Source: JAGGSN01 sp965603725
GTDB lineage: Bacteria > Zixibacteria > MSB-5A5 > UBA10806 > 4484-95
Length of the DNA: 64,000 nucleotides
Reading direction: 5' to 3'
Assembly: GCA_965603725.1 (NCBI GenBank)
Contig: CBFDEC010000007.1
Coordinates: 1 to 64,000 of the forward strand
This document shows positions 25,375-33,848 of this stretch, piece after piece. The notes under the pieces are model-generated. The model was not told the DNA's origin and searched no databases. It saw only the letters and a list, made by a program, of their open reading frames with translations. Position 1 is the stretch's first letter. The number at the start of each line of letters is the position of its first letter. The translations under genes and the position numbers were made by a program.

Positions 25375-27250
25375 CAGATGAAATATCCTCCAGCTTTTCG
25401 TACATCAAAATAAGCCGTTTTTCCAGCTTTTCCTGCTCGTACCGGAGGGTTTGAAGTTTTTCCCAATCGGAAACATATTTTCCCGATTCGATTTCATTAT
25501 AAGTGTCCTGCAATCTCGCTTCTGAAATTTCGATTTCATCCTTTATTTTCTGAATAATTTGAGGATTTATTCTTTTGATCTTTGCTTTTGACGTTTTTGC
25601 CTTTTTTGTTTTAACGATTTTTTCAGTTGTTGCCGTCATTTCATGTTTTTTAGACTCATAATATGAATAGTTGCCCAGGTATGTTTTAATTGCTCCTTCC
25701 TGGATAACATAAATTTTATCAACTACATCGTCTAAAAAGTATCTGTCATGTGAGACCACTAATAATGTTCCATTGTAATCATCCAGAGCCCGTTCCAACG
25801 CCTCCCGTGAGGGGATATCCAGATGGTTGGTTGGCTCATCAAGGATGAGGAAATTTGGCTGTTTGGCCATGAGAACCGCCAGCCCCAGACGGCTTTGCTG
25901 ACCGCCGGAAAACGTGCCAATTGGCCTGAAGACATCCTCACCCTGAAAAAGAAACCCCGCTAAATAGTCGCGATGTTTTCCTTCAGTGGAATCAGGCAAA
26001 ACTCTGGCGATAATATCAATAACCCTGTCTTCAGGATTGAACTCGTTGCGGGATTGACGAAAATACCCGATATTAATTTTTTTTCCCATTATGATTTCAC
26101 CATGATCGGGTTTATAGGTTTCGGCGATTAGTTCAAGGATGGTTGTCTTTCCCGATCCATTACTGCCGATAAGGCCGATTTTTTCACCTCGCTCGATAGT
26201 GAATTCAACGCCATTCAATACAGGTTTCGTTTCATAATTGAAATCAACATCCTTAAAACAGCGGACGATGCGATCCGACCTTTTAACATCGTTAAACCTA
26301 ATCCCGATAATTTTCTGGGCTGAGGATGGTTTATCGAGACGTTTCAACCTGGCGAGCATCTTCCGGCGGGACTGAGCCTGTTTGGTTTTCTGCCCGGCAA
26401 TATTTTTGGCAATGAACGTTTTAGTTTTCCTGATAAACTCCTGCTGTTGAGTGTATGCCTTCAGCTCCAGTTCATCCTGTTTTAGTTTTGCCCGCAAATA
26501 AGCGCTATAATTGCCCGGGTATGTTTTTATTCTGGCGGCATAAATCTCCCAGACTTTATCGATCGTTCGGTCTAAAAACCTCCTGTCGTGCGATATAATG
26601 ACTGCGGCCGCCGGTGAGGCTTTCAGATAATTTTCCAAAAACTCGATACCCTCGATATCGAGATGATTTGTCGGTTCATCTAAAAGCATCACGTCGGGAT
26701 TTGCCACCAGCAAACGAGCCAGCAAGGCGCGGTTTTTCTCGCCGCCCGATAACGAGGCAACCGGCATATCAAACATTTCTTTTGTGAAACCAAGGCCGGC
26801 AGTGATTTTTTCAATATTAGCCTCAATACCATATCCGCTTCGAAACTCGAAGGCGTGAAGAGCCTCACCGTAACGGTTTTTCTCTATGGTAATTGCCTGA
26901 CCATCGGCAATCTTCTTTTCAAGTCTTGAAATTTCTTCTTTTAATGTAAGCAGATCGCCAAATCCCTCTTTGACAAATTCAAACAGGCTGTTTTCCAGCG
27001 CCTGTTTCCCCGAAAGCGAATAGTCAAACGACTGCGGCAGATACTCGGTCTTGGTCCCCTTGATAATGTCGACTGATCCGGAATCGATATCTATCAAACC
27101 GCAAACAATCTCTAACAATGTGGTCTTACCTGAGCCATTTGCCCCGACCAGGCCGATTTTCTCCCCTTTTTTAACAGCCAGACAGATGTCATCCAGCACA
27201 GATATTGACGGGTACGATTTGGAAACATTTGAAATCGATGCAATAATCAT
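25367..27250 (-). CDS. ABC-F family ATPase (Uup/EttA-like)
   Basis: A 627-aa protein with two ABC domains and no membrane segment, the layout of ABC-F factors that act on the ribosome. Walker A motifs: GANGSGKTT and GSNGSGKTT. Signature motifs: LSGGEKNRALLARLL and FSGGQQSRLGLAVLM. Walker B: LLDEPTNHLDIE and LILDEPTNHLDIP. The inter-domain linker is basic and helical (QEFIRKTKTFIAKN). The C-terminal 90 residues are a Lys/Glu-rich coiled coil, as in Uup or ABCF3-like proteins. The paralogue cannot be fixed from sequence alone. Confidence 0.92.
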   Translation of the reverse strand: MIIASISNVSKSYPSISVLDDICLAVKKGEKIGLVGANGSGKTTLLEIVCGLIDIDSGSVDIIKGTKTEYLPQSFDYSLSGKQALENSLFEFVKEGFGDLLTLKEEISRLEKKIADGQAITIEKNRYGEALHAFEFRSGYGIEANIEKITAGLGFTKEMFDMPVASLSGGEKNRALLARLLVANPDVMLLDEPTNHLDIEGIEFLENYLKASPAAAVIISHDRRFLDRTIDKVWEIYAARIKTYPGNYSAYLRAKLKQDELELKAYTQQQEFIRKTKTFIAKNIAGQKTKQAQSRRKMLARLKRLDKPSSAQKIIGIRFNDVKRSDRIVRCFKDVDFNYETKPVLNGVEFTIERGEKIGLIGSNGSGKTTILELIAETYKPDHGEIIMGKKINIGYFRQSRNEFNPEDRVIDIIARVLPDSTEGKHRDYLAGFLFQGEDVFRPIGTFSGGQQSRLGLAVLMAKQPNFLILDEPTNHLDIPSREALERALDDYNGTLLVVSHDRYFLDDVVDKIYVIQEGAIKTYLGNYSYYESKKHEMTATTEKIVKTKKAKTSKAKIKRINPQIIQKIKDEIEISEARLQDTYNEIESGKYVSDWEKLQTLRYEQEKLEKRLILMYEKLEDISSDE

Positions 27251-27539
27251 ATTAGAAATCTAAAAGTATTCTGATAATAAATCAATTAATAGTTTGTTTC
27301 ATTAATGTCCGGTCTTTCCATAAATAATAAATTTTCGTATCTAAAAACAAAATCTATAATCTTTGAAAACAACCATACATGACGCCAGAACTCTATCGCC
27401 TTGAAACATAAAAGAATAATTTCTATTAATATTTATAATCTTCAAGCTATTCATCCTGCTTTTTAAAAAGCCCGGACACCAATAAGTCTGTTTAAAGAAA
27501 AGCTGGGCTGTTTTTTCTAAGAACTGTTACCCGTTTATT

Positions 27540-30152
27540 TTAATAATCATACCCGGCGTAAAAATAAACAGCCTGCTGGCCTTTTGTTGTCCGGCCATAG
27601 GCGATGCCTACCGGACCAATCAATGTCTTTAAAATCAGCGAGCCGCCGAAACCATGCTGAAGCTGATCGAATCGGATCGACTGCAGTTTGTTCCAGACCT
27701 CGCCGAAATCGTAACGGACAGCGGTATACAGGTAGCCGGTAATCCGCTGACGAAGCTCCATCGAGCCGTTGAATATCTTTTCCCCGGTGAGCTCATGTTC
27801 ATACAGGCCGTAGAATGAGTTCCGTCCGCCAAGGCTGAACAGCCTGAAATATGGCGGCGTTCTGTTGAAAAAGCCAAGCTCTGCCCGGGGATGAAAATTC
27901 AAACCGCCATAAAGCGGATAGTAAGCCTCAATACTGGTATAAAACCGGGTGTAGACCATCTCGCCGCCCAGTACATCGTTGGCGAACTCAAGATCGAAAT
28001 AATGAAGTTTGCCCGATTCGGGAATCGGCAGCGAGTTGAATGTATCGACCAAAGAACGGATTGACAGCGAGGTCCGGGTTTTGTCAATCGGTTTGGAACC
28101 ATCAGGGTTATCGTTTATATGGCGGGATAAATTGAGCGCTGCCGACAGCTTGCCCAATCGCGGGAACTGCTGGCCGATCTCAAATTCGACACCGGTGGCT
28201 TCCTCCTCAAGGTGATGCGAATAATCGTGATCGATATAATGATTCCTCTCAAATATTGAGTAGCTGAAAGTAAGGTGGTATGTCAGGTAGGTTTTGAAAA
28301 TCCTATCGGCCTTGATATTAAAAAGTCCTCCACGCTTTTTTTCGCCGAACTGCCCCGACAGGTAAACCTCGTTTCCGGTGCCAAAGATATTATCTCCCAC
28401 CAGATCGACAAAGCCGGCGCTTTTATATTCGTTATCGTACCTGATGCCAGCCCGGACATAATCAAACGATTTCTCCTCGACTTTAATTATCAGGTCGACG
28501 CCAGAACTGCAGGGCAGGGCAGTCAGCTTGACTGTACTAAAAAGGCCGGTTGCGTAAAGGTCATTAAGGCTTTGCTGGGCTTTTTCTACAGTGAAAATAT
28601 CGCCTGTATGAAGATGGAAATCACGCATAATCACCCAGTCCCTGGTTTGGCTGTTGCCTTTGACGCCGATATGATTGATTCTACCCTCATTGATATAAAA
28701 CGAAACAGTACCGTTTTGGTCGATCCGGGGAAATTCTACGCTTGCCAATGTGTAGCCCGAGGCAGTATAAAGTTTTTCTATCCATTTGATGTCGGAAGCG
28801 AGGGCATTTAAATTTGCAACTTGCCCGGGGTTTGATTTTATATTATTCATTACAGTTTGCGGCGAAAACAGAGTCAAACCTGAAAAACTGAAGCCGCTTA
28901 TCCGGGGATTATCCTGAAGAATGTAGTTTATTCTGTAATGCTCCGATTGTTTTAGAAGCTCGGCCTTTGCGCTAATTATATAGCCGCTTCTTAGAATAAC
29001 CGCCAGGTTGTTTTTGATTTCAGATTCTGTCAACGTATCGCCGCTATACAGGGTGGTCAGGAAAAATGTCTTTGGCATATATTTCAGCCCCGTGATTTCA
29101 GTCTCAGATATTTTAAACCGGCGGTCGCTGGCTGTTTCCCCTTTTTTTAAAGCCTCCTGAATATAAGGCAACTGCTCTATTGCAGCCATTCTGCCGGCGT
29201 TGATTGCCTTTTCGATGTTTTTGAAATCGAATGTCTTTTGAAAGCCGATGTCCGGTGTAATTACAACGTCTGCCAGGCCAAGCTGTTCTTTAAGCTTGTT
29301 TAGCGACATCACCGTGGTTGACTGGTTGACCATATCGATAGCATTGGTGACATTCTCAACCGGTAACAACGGCGCTGTAGTGTTGATTGCTATTACTGGA
29401 CCTCCGGCTATTTCCCAGCACAAATCAACAGGAATTGGATTAAGCAGACCGCCGTCTGCGAAAAGATGGCCATTAGTAACAACAGGAGTAAAACCGATCG
29501 GGAAAGCCATTGACGCTCTCATGGCCTCGGCCAGGTCGCCGTTTGAAATCACTTCAAGCTCGCCGGTGGCTAAGTCGGCAGCTATAGCCCTGAACGGCGG
29601 GTTTAACAAGTCAAAACTTATGGTGGACTTAACACCGCCCCGGTAACAGAGCTTGGTCAGTAAGGTCGACAACTTTTGTCCGGAGGTTATGCCCCGCGGT
29701 ACCACCGGACGCCATCTTTCTAATCCGATCTTAACCAATGCCTTTTCGGGGCGTCCCTTGGCGGAAACCAGAATAGATGACCTGATTGGAGCGGATGAGA
29801 ACAGGTCAGGCCAGTTAACGGAGAGCGCCAGGCGGTGAAGTTCCTCGGGCGAATAACCGGCGCAGTACAACCCGCCCAGGATAGCCCCCATACTCGTTCC
29901 GGCGACAAACTTTATCGGGATGTCGTTTTCATTAAGTACCTCAAGCGCTCCAATCTGGGCAAAGCCGCGGGCTCCGCCTCCTGAAAGCGCCAGGGCTACC
30001 CCGTTTTCATTTTTAAGAAATCGACGGTAGGGACTATTATCATAATTGGGTTGATTAAACCGGTAATCCGGTCCTATAATAATTGTGGAGTCAGAGGTGT
30101 GACCGATGGAGATTATGGTAAGTAATGATAAAACCAATATCAATCGTTTCAT
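27540..30152 (-). CDS. PlpD-like patatin phospholipase fused to an outer-membrane barrel (type Vd)
   Basis: An 870-aa secreted protein. A signal peptide (1-20) is followed by a patatin domain (about 45-330) with the oxyanion motif SGGGARGFAQIGAL, nucleophile GTSMGA and catalytic DGG in FADGGLLNP. A POTRA-like region (about 490-560, GNSQTRDWVIMRDFHL) and a C-terminal 16-strand BamA/TpsB-type barrel follow, ending in YFYAGYDY with an aromatic C-terminus. Known relatives (Pseudomonas PlpD, Fusobacterium FplA) are lipases presented on or released from the cell surface. The gene implies a Gram-negative outer membrane. It is monocistronic and its role here is inferred from the family. Confidence 0.9.
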   Translation of the reverse strand: MKRLILVLSLLTIISIGHTSDSTIIIGPDYRFNQPNYDNSPYRRFLKNENGVALALSGGGARGFAQIGALEVLNENDIPIKFVAGTSMGAILGGLYCAGYSPEELHRLALSVNWPDLFSSAPIRSSILVSAKGRPEKALVKIGLERWRPVVPRGITSGQKLSTLLTKLCYRGGVKSTISFDLLNPPFRAIAADLATGELEVISNGDLAEAMRASMAFPIGFTPVVTNGHLFADGGLLNPIPVDLCWEIAGGPVIAINTTAPLLPVENVTNAIDMVNQSTTVMSLNKLKEQLGLADVVITPDIGFQKTFDFKNIEKAINAGRMAAIEQLPYIQEALKKGETASDRRFKISETEITGLKYMPKTFFLTTLYSGDTLTESEIKNNLAVILRSGYIISAKAELLKQSEHYRINYILQDNPRISGFSFSGLTLFSPQTVMNNIKSNPGQVANLNALASDIKWIEKLYTASGYTLASVEFPRIDQNGTVSFYINEGRINHIGVKGNSQTRDWVIMRDFHLHTGDIFTVEKAQQSLNDLYATGLFSTVKLTALPCSSGVDLIIKVEEKSFDYVRAGIRYDNEYKSAGFVDLVGDNIFGTGNEVYLSGQFGEKKRGGLFNIKADRIFKTYLTYHLTFSYSIFERNHYIDHDYSHHLEEEATGVEFEIGQQFPRLGKLSAALNLSRHINDNPDGSKPIDKTRTSLSIRSLVDTFNSLPIPESGKLHYFDLEFANDVLGGEMVYTRFYTSIEAYYPLYGGLNFHPRAELGFFNRTPPYFRLFSLGGRNSFYGLYEHELTGEKIFNGSMELRQRITGYLYTAVRYDFGEVWNKLQSIRFDQLQHGFGGSLILKTLIGPVGIAYGRTTKGQQAVYFYAGYDY

Positions 30153-30229
30153 AGCAATTCATTCCCGATGAAATTATATCGCAGAGGAGGCAGAAAATCA
30201 AGCAAACATCATTAAATGATATACCCGGA

Positions 30230-30994
30230 TTGACAAATAGTCAATTAAAACGGTACGCTTCGCTTAAACAGAAAAAATACCGACGTGAACGCGGTTTGTT
30301 TATTGCCGATGGTCCTCACCTTGTGCAGGAATCTGTTAATTCTGACTGGAAGATAAAGAAAATCATCATCAGGTACGAAAATCGTGACTTTATCGAAACG
30401 CTCACTCTGCCGGAACAACTCGTTGCCATTACCAATTCGACAAAATTCGATAGACTGTCTCCCTCGAAAACTCCCCAGGGGATACTGGCTGTTGTAAAAA
30501 TCAAGGATTTCAAGAAAGATATACGCAGCCTTATCAAGAAAGCCAGACAGATCGTTGTTGCCGACAACATCTCCGATCCGGGCAATCTCGGTACAATTAT
30601 CCGCACTGCCGCCGCTTTCGATTATGACCTGGTTGCCTGTGTGGGCAATTGCGCCGAGATATACAACCCGAAAACAGTTCGATCAACCCAGGGCGGAATA
30701 TTCACGCTCCCAGTTGTTGATATTGGCAAACCAGCAGAGTTTTTAAAATTGTTTGGCGATCAGTTTAATATTGTCACTTTTTCCGGCAAGGCAAAAAAAT
30801 GGCTGTCGAAAGCGCCCCGTATTAAAAGGCCGGCGCTGGTTTTTGGCGGAGAAACTTCCGGCGTCAGCCCGGCTATCGAAGCCAAAGCCGATTACAGGTT
30901 TAAAATCGAACAGTCGAAGAAAGTGGAATCACTCAATGCAGCAGTCGCCGCCGGGGTGGCGATGTATAAGTTTTATCGGGGATACTGGAAATAG
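30230..30994 (+). CDS. TrmH/SpoU-family RNA 2'-O-methyltransferase
   Basis: A 254-aa SPOUT methyltransferase acting on rRNA or tRNA ribose. An N-terminal L30e-like substrate-binding part (LFIADGPHLVQE) leads into the knotted domain with DNISDPGNLGTIIRTAAAF (motif 1), LVFGGETSGVS (motif 2) and ESLNAAVAAGVAMY (motif 3). The canonical start available is TTG 30230. A GAGGAGG lies at 30184-30190, correctly spaced for the in-frame codon ATC at 30197, so the N-terminus may be a few residues longer. Divergent from the PlpD-like gene. Confidence 0.9.
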   Translation: MTNSQLKRYASLKQKKYRRERGLFIADGPHLVQESVNSDWKIKKIIIRYENRDFIETLTLPEQLVAITNSTKFDRLSPSKTPQGILAVVKIKDFKKDIRSLIKKARQIVVADNISDPGNLGTIIRTAAAFDYDLVACVGNCAEIYNPKTVRSTQGGIFTLPVVDIGKPAEFLKLFGDQFNIVTFSGKAKKWLSKAPRIKRPALVFGGETSGVSPAIEAKADYRFKIEQSKKVESLNAAVAAGVAMYKFYRGYWK

Positions 30995-31000
30995 GTTGGG

Positions 31001-31022
31001 AGTCCTACAGACCTGTAGGACT
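31001..31022. repeat. Intergenic palindrome after the TrmH gene
   Basis: AGTCCTACA and TGTAGGACT pair across GACC. It carries the TAGGAC/GTCCTA edge seen in the dispersed palindromes of this window. It lies between convergent genes and could serve as a terminator although it has no T-run. Confidence 0.55.
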
Positions 31023-31099
31023 TGTCCCCGACAGGGTTGCGGCCAGATAAATCCAATGGACACTACGTGCCGACCGCCTACAATTATATATGAGAGAGA

Positions 31100-31846
31100 C
31101 TAAATATACTGTCCGCCGTCAATCTTGATAACTTCACCGGTTACATGACTCGCCTCATCGCTGCATAAAAACGCCGCGACAGAGGCCACTTCTTCCGGCG
31201 TTCCCAACCGTCCCAGAACGGTCTCATCGACCGCTTTCTGCTTGACATCCTCAGGCAGTCCAGCCATCATATCAGTCAGTATCATTCCCGGCGCAATAGC
31301 ATTGACATTGACAGAGTACTTTCCCAGTTCCCGGGCTACCGCCTTGGTAAGCCCGACGATTCCGGCTTTGGCCGCTGAATAGTTGGCCTGCCCGAATTTG
31401 CCTCGCAGGCCATTTATAGATGTCACGTTGACGATTTTACCCGATTTCTGTTCACGAAAATGAGGAGCGGTGGCCCGGATGAAATTGAAATACCCTTTGA
31501 GGTCAGTATTGAGCACCGAATCCCACATTTGTTCGGTCATCTTCCAGATAACGCCGTCACGGTTGATACCGGCATTATTAACCAGTATGTCCAGGCGGCC
31601 GAACCTGGCGATAACTTCATTGACCATCTTGCTGGCATCCTCAAACGAGGCGACATCACATTGAACTACCATTGCCCGGCATCCGAGCTTTTCTATCTTA
31701 GATCCTAAAGCGTTTGCCTCGGCATCGTGAGTGCGATAATTGACCGCCACATCTGCGCCGCACTCAGCAAGGTATAACGCGGTGGCGGAACCGATCCCCA
31801 GAGATGAACCGGTTACAATAGCGGCTTTGCCTTTTAAATCGAACAT
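31100..31846 (-). CDS. Short-chain dehydrogenase (FabG/acetoacetyl-CoA reductase-like)
   Basis: A 248-aa classical SDR. Cofactor motif VTGSSLGIGSA, NNAG (LDILVNNAGINRDG), the catalytic Ser in NVTSINGL and YSAAK are all present. Neighbours on the same strand are an Oah-type ring hydrolase and an ADP-forming acyl-CoA synthetase. A 3-hydroxyacyl-CoA dehydrogenase role in the aromatic pathway (for example on 3-hydroxypimeloyl-CoA) is therefore attractive, but fatty-acid FabG activity is equally compatible with the sequence. It starts 1 bp after the methyltransferase gene. Confidence 0.88.
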   Translation of the reverse strand: MFDLKGKAAIVTGSSLGIGSATALYLAECGADVAVNYRTHDAEANALGSKIEKLGCRAMVVQCDVASFEDASKMVNEVIARFGRLDILVNNAGINRDGVIWKMTEQMWDSVLNTDLKGYFNFIRATAPHFREQKSGKIVNVTSINGLRGKFGQANYSAAKAGIVGLTKAVARELGKYSVNVNAIAPGMILTDMMAGLPEDVKQKAVDETVLGRLGTPEEVASVAAFLCSDEASHVTGEVIKIDGGQYI

Positions 31847-31847
31847 A

Positions 31848-32603
31848 TTATCTCCTCTTCGGTTTGGCGCCGATTATGAACATCATCTGCTTATCACGGC
31901 TGACAGGTTCATCTTTCAGCGAACCGTAACCTTCAATATTGGTGAAGCCAACAGACTTAAACATGGCAATTAATTCATGAAAGGAATACATCCTGAGGTT
32001 TATCTCAAAAACCCGTTCTTTACCGTTCTTGATAAAATGCCAGACGCTGTAATTGATCGATTTGCTGTAATCGAACTTCCGTTTTTCGGCAATTATTGCG
32101 CCTTTTACCTCAAACCAGCCGTTGGATGAATAATTTGCCATAATCCAATCGCGGTTTATAATATGAAGCATGAATTTTCCACCGGGTTTGAGGGCTTTAT
32201 ACATTTTTTTTAAAACAAGCAGATTGTCCGATTCTTTGTCGAAAAAACCGAATGATGTCCAGAGATTACCGGCCGCATCGAACTTCGAGTCGAAATCGAT
32301 TCGTCTCATATCACAATGAACCGCTTTTATTCCCAATTTATTCTTATTTGACTTTTTATCAAGCTCATCCAGGTATGATTCGGTGATATCCACTCCGGTA
32401 ACTTTGATGTCCCTCTTAGCCAGAGGAATCGAGATCCTGCCGATACCGCAGGGGCAATCGAGAAATTTACTACCGGGTTTCAGGCCAAGCTTCTTGATAA
32501 TATACCGTGACTCGGCATTAGAAACCCTTTGAGGAATCATATCAAAAGCTGATCGAAAAGCCGGGAAAAAATCATTCCACCAGCCTGATTGTTTTTTTGG
32601 CAT
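31848..32603 (-). CDS. Class I SAM-dependent methyltransferase, substrate unknown
   Basis: A 251-aa Rossmann methyltransferase. SAM motif I is FLDCPCGIGRISIPLA, followed by the acidic VTGVDITESYL, motif II HCDMRRIDF and the post-motif ALKPGGKFML. It resembles methyltransf_11/25 proteins. It sits 3 bp after the Oah-like gene and 1 bp before the SDR, an operon-like arrangement. A role in aromatic catabolism is not obvious. Confidence 0.85.
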   Translation of the reverse strand: MPKKQSGWWNDFFPAFRSAFDMIPQRVSNAESRYIIKKLGLKPGSKFLDCPCGIGRISIPLAKRDIKVTGVDITESYLDELDKKSNKNKLGIKAVHCDMRRIDFDSKFDAAGNLWTSFGFFDKESDNLLVLKKMYKALKPGGKFMLHIINRDWIMANYSSNGWFEVKGAIIAEKRKFDYSKSINYSVWHFIKNGKERVFEINLRMYSFHELIAMFKSVGFTNIEGYGSLKDEPVSRDKQMMFIIGAKPKRR

Positions 32604-32606
32604 TTG

Positions 32607-33575
32607 CTATTCCAATCTGGCGCCGCACATGCCGCAGAACTTATGCAGGCCGGGCAGCTGAGTAGCGCCGCAGGCTTTGCAGGTATGCTTATACGGACCA
32701 TATTTGAACTCGGACGAACCGCCTTCTGCCGCAAGCTTGCGCAGCCCCATATAATCGGCTTTACGTTTTTCGACAAATGACTGCATACCTTCGTTCGGCT
32801 CCCATGAGACAAAATGCAAAGCCAGCCAGTCGCTGGCATGACCGACTGTGGCAAACCAGACCTGCTCTTTCCAATAGTTGACCTGGCTTTTAGTATAGCG
32901 CATACACTCCGGAAACTTGTTCAGTAATTTCTGAGCCATTTCGTTACAGGCATCATCAAGTTTGTTGCGGGGCACGACCAGGTTGACAAGACCCCATTCC
33001 AACGCTTTACCAGCGGTTATTTTTTCATTAAGGTAAAGTATCTCCCTGGCTCGCCTATCGCCGACAAATATTGGCAGCCATTGAGTTGCGCCGCCACAGG
33101 CTACTGAACCAACATTGGTGCCGATCTGACCGATATAAGTGTCATCGGCCATAATCGAGAGGTCGCAGGCCATGTGTGATTCATTGCCGCCGCCGATAGC
33201 CATGCCGTTTAGACGGCAGATGACCGGCTTGCCGCACTTGAGAATCGACTCGATATAACCCGCGAAAATTCCCATATACTTAAAATAGTCACGTGGCTTC
33301 TGGGTGTAGTAGGCGGCATACTCTTTGACATCGCCGCCGGTACAGAACGCCTTATCGCCGGCGCCGGTAAAAATTACGACTCCAACATTATCATCCCACT
33401 TAGCGTCGGTGAAAGCTGTTATCAGCTCTTTTAAACATGGGGTGCTGTACGCATTGTAAAACTTAGGCCGGTTTATGGTGATACGAGCCACCCAGTCTTT
33501 CTTTTCGTAAATGACCTCTTTAAAATCATACTCTTCTGGAGTTTTGGGTTCAAAATAATTCATGTTCTCCCTCAT
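32607..33575 (-). CDS. oah: 6-oxocyclohex-1-ene-1-carbonyl-CoA hydrolase-like crotonase with C-terminal zinc ribbon
   Basis: A 322-aa enoyl-CoA hydratase superfamily member resembling the ring-opening hydrolase Oah/BamA, which forms 3-hydroxypimeloyl-CoA from the cyclic ketone. Matching blocks: FYNAYSTPCLKELI, DKAFCTGGDVKEYAAYYTQ, KPVICRLNGMAIGGGNE and ACDLSIMADDTYIGQIG. Known Oah proteins are about 360-380 aa; this one lacks an internal stretch. It ends instead in CKACGATQLPGLHKFCGMCG, a CxxC-CxxC zinc ribbon I do not know from BamA. It has no partner in the bzd-like operon 7 kb away, but is the only candidate ring hydrolase. Assignment to another crotonase activity remains possible. Confidence 0.72.
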   Translation of the reverse strand: MRENMNYFEPKTPEEYDFKEVIYEKKDWVARITINRPKFYNAYSTPCLKELITAFTDAKWDDNVGVVIFTGAGDKAFCTGGDVKEYAAYYTQKPRDYFKYMGIFAGYIESILKCGKPVICRLNGMAIGGGNESHMACDLSIMADDTYIGQIGTNVGSVACGGATQWLPIFVGDRRAREILYLNEKITAGKALEWGLVNLVVPRNKLDDACNEMAQKLLNKFPECMRYTKSQVNYWKEQVWFATVGHASDWLALHFVSWEPNEGMQSFVEKRKADYMGLRKLAAEGGSSEFKYGPYKHTCKACGATQLPGLHKFCGMCGARLE

Positions 33576-33848
33576 TTTCTGTTATATGTTATTTAAAAAC
33601 TCATTTATTGCTTACACCAAGTTTAGCCGATTACAACAGATTAAACCGGGAATTATTAAAATTCTGGCTGGCTTTAGTATCCAGCTTATAAATTTCATAA
33701 ATAATAACAGTATTGAAAATTAACCGCAAGGAGAAATTGAAGTCAATTTGCGATTAGCAGATCATTTTCTTGCAGTGTAAGATTATTAAGGTTACAAACC
33801 GTGTGGATCCTTCGGATCTGTAGGATCCCCGACTTGGCTGCAAAAATA

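Noticed and set aside
28275..28811. 178-aa open frame opposite the PlpD-like gene
   Set aside because: It is fully antisense to a conserved barrel-coding region and has no ribosome site; codon structure explains it.
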